This document shows positions 57,358-64,000 of a stretch of 64,000 nucleotides of DNA, in pieces; position 1 is the stretch's first letter; every line of letters begins with the position of its first letter. The notes below the pieces were generated by a model, which saw only the letters and a program-made list of their open reading frames with translations, searched no databases and was not told the DNA's origin. This DNA is from Mesodorylaimus sp. YZB2_4 (lineage: Eukaryota > Nematoda > Enoplea > Dorylaimida > Dorylaimidae). The DNA lies in assembly GCA_030248295.1 (NCBI GenBank), contig JASANH010000072.1:62001-126000 (forward strand), in the 5' to 3' direction. The position numbers were made by a program, and so were the translations under genes.

Positions 57358-60300
57358 CTAGTTGGGCCTCGCTGGGATGATCGGTCGATCCGGTATCCGA
57401 GGCATATTGCCACCGCCAGCCGATACACGCCTGAAAAGAGAAAGATCGTCACTCGCCATCAACAATGAAGACCCTCGGTTTCCCAACTCATCTTTCGACA
57501 AGTTGTTCAGAGCGTTTGCATTGAATCAGACAACCGCTACGTGCACCAAGCCACACTATTATGGGGCAACCAAATCCATATCCAGGTACAAAATGAGGAA
57601 ACGAAACGTCATATTTCTATTTCTACAACTCAATTTCTATCCTCTCCATTACCACAACCGTGCCGACGATCTACTCCAGTCCACTCTATACTTACTGTTC
57701 ACTTGGGCCGCCTAACGGACCACGTTCAGAACAGGCAGTTAGTAGGGCACAGCACACACCACACGCATACTTACTGAGGTACCAGAGGTTGCGGCAACGG
57801 CTGCGGCAATCCGCCGGGCTGTGGCGCTGGTCGACTGGGCAATCGAGGCGGCATGCCCCCCTGCATTGGCTGATTCATTGGCGTCGGCGACGGTGCCGGA
57901 CGCCCCATTCCGCCAGGCGACGGCAGAGGTGGCGCCGATCGCATGGCGGTCAATGGCATACCACCTCCGGCCACAGGCGACGGGTTGTTCATGCGATTCA
58001 ACGCCGGCGACGACGACGGACCATTGCTCATCATGGGAGCAGCATTCGACCTGAAACACAATACAGATTTACTTGGACCCATCATCCGCCCTCGACAGCC
58101 ATACCTCGGTGCCGCGTAGCTATCGTAACTGTCCATAGGGGCGGTCGGCGCCGATACAGTCGACGTGCTGATATCGCCTATTATTCTCAACGCCTCCCTG
58201 CTGGCGTGGTACATGCGCAACAGTTCTTCGCGTCGTTTGGCTTCCAATTCGCTCTCCTCCATCAACGAGTCCTGCAAAGACAATCTCAGGCATCAGTCAC
58301 CCCGCCTTCATCTCCCATCTGTCATCAGTGCCAAAATCACTTCGTAGCCCCTCCTTACCTGATCAGCAGCTTGATATAAACTCGCCAGCAACTCGTTCTT
58401 AATGAAATCGTGCGTCTAAAAAACATACGCACTAGACATATCTCCTGTCCACCAGCTTCTGAACACCATCACTTCCATCCGTATCAAAAACTTATGGCCA
58501 GAGCGGGAGTCGAACTCCCCAGCATACTTCCCAAACTCAGTCACTTACATTGTGCACCATCAAATGCATGATGGCCTTGGGTACCAAATCCCTAATCGTC
58601 TTCGTCACGATCCGCATATAAGAGTCGGTCAAATTGCGTATAGTCTCCACTTGCCGTTCCAGTTGCGGGTCCAAACTGGACGTATCTTCCGCTTCCTACA
58701 ACAAACCACTCACACTGCCTAGCCACCTCGCACGGCGCCCAATTCTCCCAAGCCACACACTACTTCAGTTTCAGCTTTTGTTTCCTTCTCTGGATAGACA
58801 CCAGCTCGCAGGAAACTAGCCTTCCACGCGTCCACATCGTCCTGGGTCGGCGCCGACAATTCCAACTGCTTGTAGTCTTTATACACATTCCTAAAATGGA
58901 AGCGAGCCTTGCGTCAGCTCCGTCCGCCAAGAGCAGGGCGAAACTGAGGGCCCAGACTACACTAGCTGCACACGAGGCTGGAAGACGCACACAATATCCA
59001 CCATACACTCGGGGTGTACAAGGCATTGACTGTCAGGGACGTTTCATCACCACCATAACGTTATACCCCACACTCCATTTCTAGTCCCATCCCCAATCAG
59101 CCAATACACATTTCAAAGCGTTCACACCACTTACGTACCTCCTAAAGGCACGATGCGTGAGCACAAAAAAGAAAAACAACAGCCACATCAGTCTTTCGCC
59201 ATAAAAATAATCCAAGCGTGCTTTTTCCAACTTTACACTCCCCACACTGCTATAATGCACATTTCATTGAACAAGCCCCATCCAGCACTTACTTGCCATC
59301 GGGATAAAATAAAGCAAATTTATGAGTACGAGACATGAAACCGGCTTCGATATCGCGCAATTTCAAACCGTCCAACGGCATCATATATTTCTTTTCTTTT
59401 TCCTAAAACCCCCAAAATCTTTATTTACCCTCGACATAACCAACAAAAAAACGTTACCTCATCATCCTTGTACCACGATAAATTATCCGAACTCAAAACG
59501 AACCAGAAATCACGTGAGCCGCCTTTGATAAAGGAAATATTATGAATACACAGCCATCCCTTCCTTATCACTTGGTTGCCCAAATTCTTCTGACGTTGCG
59601 CCGCCGACGCTTTAGCTTCGGCGCTAAAACAAGATTGAACCATGTCAGCCACATCCAGCATGGCTACCCAAACTGAGCCCAGCTGCGGTACGACTCATGC
59701 CCACGAAGCAGCGTGGGTCACCCCATTCATCCCATCAGATCTCCCTGACTCAAAGGCACACATCCGCAAAGACCTCAACGACCACCTGACAAGCCTTACT
59801 TGGCAAATCCAATGAAGTCCTCGTGATTAGTATTCATATAGGCCAGTTCGTAGTCGACCAACAACAACAACTGATCTTTCGTCTTCTGGTCACGCTCCCG
59901 TAAGTGAGTATTCACAATACGCTCCACTTCCTCGCGCAACCGAGGATATCTACTCATCTAAAACCAAACCACTCTGACCCAGCCTCCAATACACAACCAC
60001 CAACCACGCACCTGCTCCGCACAGAACCGAATAACATTCGTCAACTCGGTCTCCACGAGATCCACGCATTTCAGCGACGGCTCTCTCAAGCGAGCAATCT
60101 GCTTCTTCACGATCGCCTCGAAAGCCATATCCGGTGTGAACAAGCCGACCCTGAACAGTCCCATCATTACTCTCAGATCACCACTGCCCCCCTCCTCCTC
60201 ACCTGATACCATGAATGTTACGAATGGCGTAGGCGATCTCCCGACGAAGCTCCTTCTCGTCAATCTCCATCTTCACGATTTCGAATGGAAATCGTTCATG

Positions 60301-62960
60301 AAACAAACGATTAATCTTGGCGCCACCGCTCAACTCCAACACAGATACGTCCTTTCCACTACTGCCTTCGATGCTCTTCTCGAAATCGCCCGTGAACTGT
60401 TGGACCATCCTGGAATGGAAAACCAATGCCCCATTTCAGCCGCTGCTAGTGAGTGCCTCCTCTGCAAGCACATTCTTAGAGAAGGGCCCCGCTGGAGGAA
60501 AAATAATTCCACTTCCAAGCTAACAGTAACATACCCCAGGGCTCAAGTTTTTTTAAATTTCTCCTGACAATCAAGTAATCAAGATTGAAAAATAAGCCGT
60601 GTTCTTGCTTATCATTCATAAGAGCACAAAGAGCACTCATCAGATGGATTCTATACATAAGCCGACTGGCGAGGTCTTTCCGTCCTAGAATAGCTCAGTC
60701 GTTGCACCTGGCAATAAAGGATTCTAAAACTAAATTCACTCACGAGGACAAGAATAAGTGTCTCAAGTTACTACGGGTCCTACTCATATGCTTATTTCCA
60801 GCACGTCCAACGCACGCTAGGTCTAACCTTGATCAACCGCATTGTCAATTTTTTTAACGTCTGACTTTGTTCAGCTATATTTCCTGCCACTGAGAGGTAA
60901 AGGGGCGAGTGGCTAAGATGAGTCACTAGACCCCTGGCGGGTACCCACCCGACCGACATGCCACCATCCACATTTAAATTCTAGCCTCCACAAGCCCTAA
61001 CCACCCATTGCCATCCAGAGTCCCGACCCGACTTACTGCAACATAGCCTTCGTCTTCCTCGACGGATCATCGGGTCGGAAATTCTTATATTCAGCCACTT
61101 CTTTCTCCAATTGCAGCAACTGCTTCTGAAGACGATCCCTCAACGCCGGCAGCGTATCTCTGATGTGATTCGTCAACTGCTGGTTCAACACTTTTTGCAA
61201 ATACGCCGTGCCCATACGATCGGCCATGTGCCTGCAGGAAAATCCACCCGTCCTTCCAAAAACATAAGCCAATCAAAAAAAGAATACCTATAAGCAGGAT
61301 GGCTCAAGAAAAAACGTCTTTCCGCGTCCAGCGCAGCTTTAATGTCCTTTCGTCCATCGATGTCCTTCTGACTCCTGTTCACCACGCCCACATAGCCTGC
61401 AATAAAGTCCGACATACCACTGTGATGACTCCATCCCCCTTTGTGCCCTGCCACATTTTCTCCACCAGTAGTTAATACCCGATGGCACTCTAGCAATCTA
61501 ACCGAAACCATATTTTACACACCTGCAAGAATGTGGCAATCACGATCTTTTATAAGGCTGTCCCACCAGCATACCGAAATTCCACTCACCTCTCCTCAAC
61601 GGCAGCAATCTATTCTCCAATATTTCCCTGGCATCCGTCCCTTCGTCCATCAAATCCAATTTGGTGATGACACCGATCGTACGCAAACCGGCCGGATCGC
61701 ATTCCTTGGCCAATTTCAAAGCATCCGATGTGGCCAAATCCGTATTGGCCGAGGTCACGGCCAAAATAAGACAATTCTCCTTCGTTATAAATGTCAAGAT
61801 CATATCGCGAATCTGGTGTTCGATATCGGCCGGTTGATCACCCACTGGAACTTTTGTCAATCCGGGCAAATCGATCAAGGTCAAGTTCAACACTAAAATC
61901 AATCGAGTCATCATGCCAGATAATTATCGATCGGGAAAAACCAATATGATCGATTATCGATCGCACGTTTTATTATTTCAAAACTTATAGGCTCTTATCG
62001 ACAAGGCTAGAATATCACTCAATCATTGATCAGTTCGATCGACCTCATTGAAGTTATCGACTTGCTCAATCGATTACTCGTTCAATCAACCGATCGATCG
62101 ACAAACAACTCCGCCAGTCGATAAAACTCAGTGGGCAGTTCTCGACATGACCGATCAATCGACCATTGTCAGTTCGATCGATCAATCGACCATTGTCAGT
62201 TCGATCGATCAATCGACCATTGTCAGTTCGATCGATCAATCGACCATTGTCAGTTCGATCGATCAATCGACCATGGTCAGTTCGATCGATCAATCGACCA
62301 TTGTCAGTTCGATCGATCAATCGACCATGGTCAGTTCGATCGATCAATCGACCATGGTCAGTTCGATCGATCAATCGACCATGGTCAGTTCGATCGATCA
62401 ATCGACCATGTCAGTTATCATCAACACGACCATTGTCAGTTCGATCGATCAATCGACCATGGTCAGTTCGATCGATCAATCGACCATGGTCAGTTCGATC
62501 GATCAATCGACCATGGTCAGTTCGATCGATCAATCGACCATGGTCAGTTCGATCGATCAATCGACCATGGTCAGTTCGATCGATCAATCGACCATTGTCA
62601 GTTCGATCGATCAATCGACCATTGTCAGTTCGATCGATCAACAGATCAATCAATCGATAAATCCCATTTCTTACCGTTTGGCGAATACACTCTCAGATTA
62701 ATGGGCACCGACGAAATTCCTTTATTGGTTCCCGTGATACGATCAGTTTCGGATTCGATCTCGGCTCGAATCATTTCGAAATCAGTATATTTTTGTCCAC
62801 GTTTGTGAAGGAATTCACCAAATTCTAACACGAAACACCTTGCAAGCCCCTCATAGCCTTCACTCCACACAACTTCTCACCCACTCCCGACCGATCATGG
62901 ATCAATTGCAGGACCAATGGACGGCGAGTAACAATGCCCGAACCACGGGGCAAGAAATCC
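57358..62960 (-). CDS. Dynamin (membrane-fission GTPase), 5' end beyond the window
   Basis: About 16 exons, the first two 62960-62881 and 62675-62824, the last about 57432-57358. Domains in order: GTPase part from [19 protein letters not shown] with G3 LIDLPG and G4 [12 protein letters not shown]; stalk ([29 protein letters not shown]); PH domain ([35 protein letters not shown]); GED ([32 protein letters not shown]); and a Pro/Arg-rich tail ending [14 protein letters not shown]. Dynamin oligomers pinch off clathrin-coated vesicles. The P-loop exon is not in the window; it should lie to the right of 64000, or less likely was missed in 63-64 kb. The sequence is very close to animal classical dynamins. 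A 27 bp minisatellite sits in the 62674-61893 intron and a tRNA-like T-arm (about 58505-58530, minus) in another. Confidence 0.95.
62155..62641. repeat. 27 bp minisatellite, about 18 units, in a dynamin intron
   Basis: Unit ATCGACCATTGTCAGTTCG plus ATCGATCA. Position 10 is T or G, giving CATTGTC or CATGGTC variants in the order T4, G, T, G3, a partial unit near 62407-62436, then T, G5, T2. 27 is a multiple of three and the unit has no stop in several frames, so long open frames ([18 protein letters not shown], and TDHGRLIDR on minus) arise as by-products. Each unit contains GATCGATC. Confidence 0.95.
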
Positions 62961-64000
62961 CTGAAAATATAACCATGGTATTCGTTACTTACTGATCGCA
63001 ATCAGCACCCTCTCACTACAACATGAGCCCTAAAATGGACAGCTTTTAGCCCCCTTTTACTACTGCGCCGCTACAGTGGTCCAACAGATGAGCACATTGG
63101 TTCTAAATAAATCATCATCCGTGGTTCATCAAAATGCTTACTGCACTTTACACTGCTCAGGAATTAACGCATTTGCTATCAGCATCAGGGTCATGAATGG
63201 CCGACAGGATTGATAATAGCGCGCACACGCTTTTCAAAATATATTCCCTGTATTTCCACGCATTCCAGAAGAACTTTCGAAGATTTCAGGGCAAATAAGG
63301 CGCGTTGAACGTAAGCCTAGTTCCCACAAATTTGACAGCTTTGATCAGGCAGCCCACTTTGTGCCGCGTTTTTTCACAGGGTACTTTCTGGACATCAAAC
63401 CCATCTCACGGGCAAGGATCGGACGATCACCCCGCACGCCCAGGGTTACGAGCGAGCGACCATCAAAAACCATTTTCAAAGAAAAATTAATCGGTGGCTA
63501 GCGGAGACATAAATTTTGAAAAGGCAGTGTCACTGCACAGAATTCATAAATTTTTGATCTCTTACACATTTCTAAGTGTTTGGTTGGCGAGCGAGGTTGT
63601 ATTGTGCTCGGCCAATCCAACAGCCCTCACACATGAGCTCTTCCTTTGCTTATCTGCTCTAGTTTTCACTCTTTTTTTCCACGCTTGCCCTGAAAGCTTG
63701 GCAAAACTGTGACCCAAACGCGTGTAGCCTGCGTCTGCTCATTGCCACGCATGCTAGATCAATGGTTTGGTCTGCGGAGAAACAAACAAGCGTTGACTCG
63801 TTTCTTGGTTTGCTTTTCGACCTTTGTCATCGACTGTCATGGCTTGCTTCAGTCAATCGTAAAGTCACTTTGGGTTGGGTTGCTTGGTCAAGAATGAGTT
63901 GAGTTTTGGGTCGTGTAAGAGGATCACTTAGTCGAGGTCTGGGTAGGGTAAAGCCAAAAACTATGACCCAGTAAACCTGTTAATTCATATCTCCCGCCCA
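62961..64000. other. Probable dynamin intron, no feature seen
   Basis: The acceptor at 62961 (ATTTTCAG on minus) means an upstream dynamin exon must lie further right. No P-loop-coding segment (GxxxxGKS) was found here. Short open frames show no domains; no tRNA-like motif is seen. Confidence 0.45.

Noticed and set aside
57660-58379. 239 aa plus-strand frame rich in Arg and His
   Set aside because: It is antisense to the proline-rich and GED exons of dynamin; composition is explained by that.
62155-62641. Regular array that could suggest a CRISPR
   Set aside because: Units are contiguous with no unique spacers and the context is a eukaryotic intron.
62048-62808. Several long overlapping frames with repeated DRSIDH or STIVSS units
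   Set aside because: They are by-products of the stop-free 27 bp minisatellite inside a dynamin intron.

Overview
The window is nuclear DNA of an invertebrate animal. Its genes are split by many short introns with canonical GT..AG junctions (3' sites mostly TTTCAG or TTTTAG). The rest is rich in SINE-like, LINE and inverted-repeat elements. Best guess is a repeat-rich nematode, because two calpains carry long N-terminal glycine-rich tracts like nematode CLP-1. This is inference from gene content only; no rRNA or intact tRNA gene is present to confirm it.

Layout, left to right. 0.9-5.8 kb (minus): RYBP/YAF2-type Polycomb protein in two exons around a repeat-filled 3.3 kb intron. 6-10.4 kb: dispersed repeats, a 131 bp palindromic MITE, a SINE, and a partial second copy of RYBP exon 1. 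11-15.7 kb: a serpin (minus) and a trypsin-like protease (plus), head to head about 0.5 kb apart. 15.8-21.9 kb: a 60 bp tandem repeat split by a terminal-inverted-repeat element, a second such element of 1.1 kb, and a 5'-truncated LINE. 22-24 kb (minus): an eight-exon TMBIM/Lifeguard-like membrane protein. 25.7 kb (minus): one isolated tyrosine-aminotransferase exon. 26.3-32 kb: repeats, including a LINE reverse transcriptase interrupted by a repeat. 32.5-33.8 kb (plus): an equilibrative nucleoside transporter-like gene that appears to lack its middle.

34.2-51.1 kb (minus): two calpain genes in tandem, both with all three catalytic motifs and no EF-hand domain. Their N-termini differ: proline/tyrosine-rich in one, glycine-rich multi-exon in the other. 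Between them lies an unrecognised multi-exon candidate. 52.4-53.7 kb (minus): an uninterrupted type I membrane protein. 54.6-56.2 kb (plus): a possible gene behind an octamer plus TATA box. 57.4-63 kb (minus): dynamin, complete except for the P-loop exon(s) beyond the right side. One dynamin intron holds an 18-copy 27 bp minisatellite.

The genes do not form one pathway. The only neighbour pairs suggesting a relationship are the serpin/protease pair and the calpain tandem pair. I see no prokaryote-type system. The most unusual structures are the cassette-like calpain exons with a recent exon duplication, the retainable 63-nt serpin intron, and GATCGATCA-like intron sequence recurring across unrelated genes. 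All exon joins were made by eye and are unconfirmed by transcripts.
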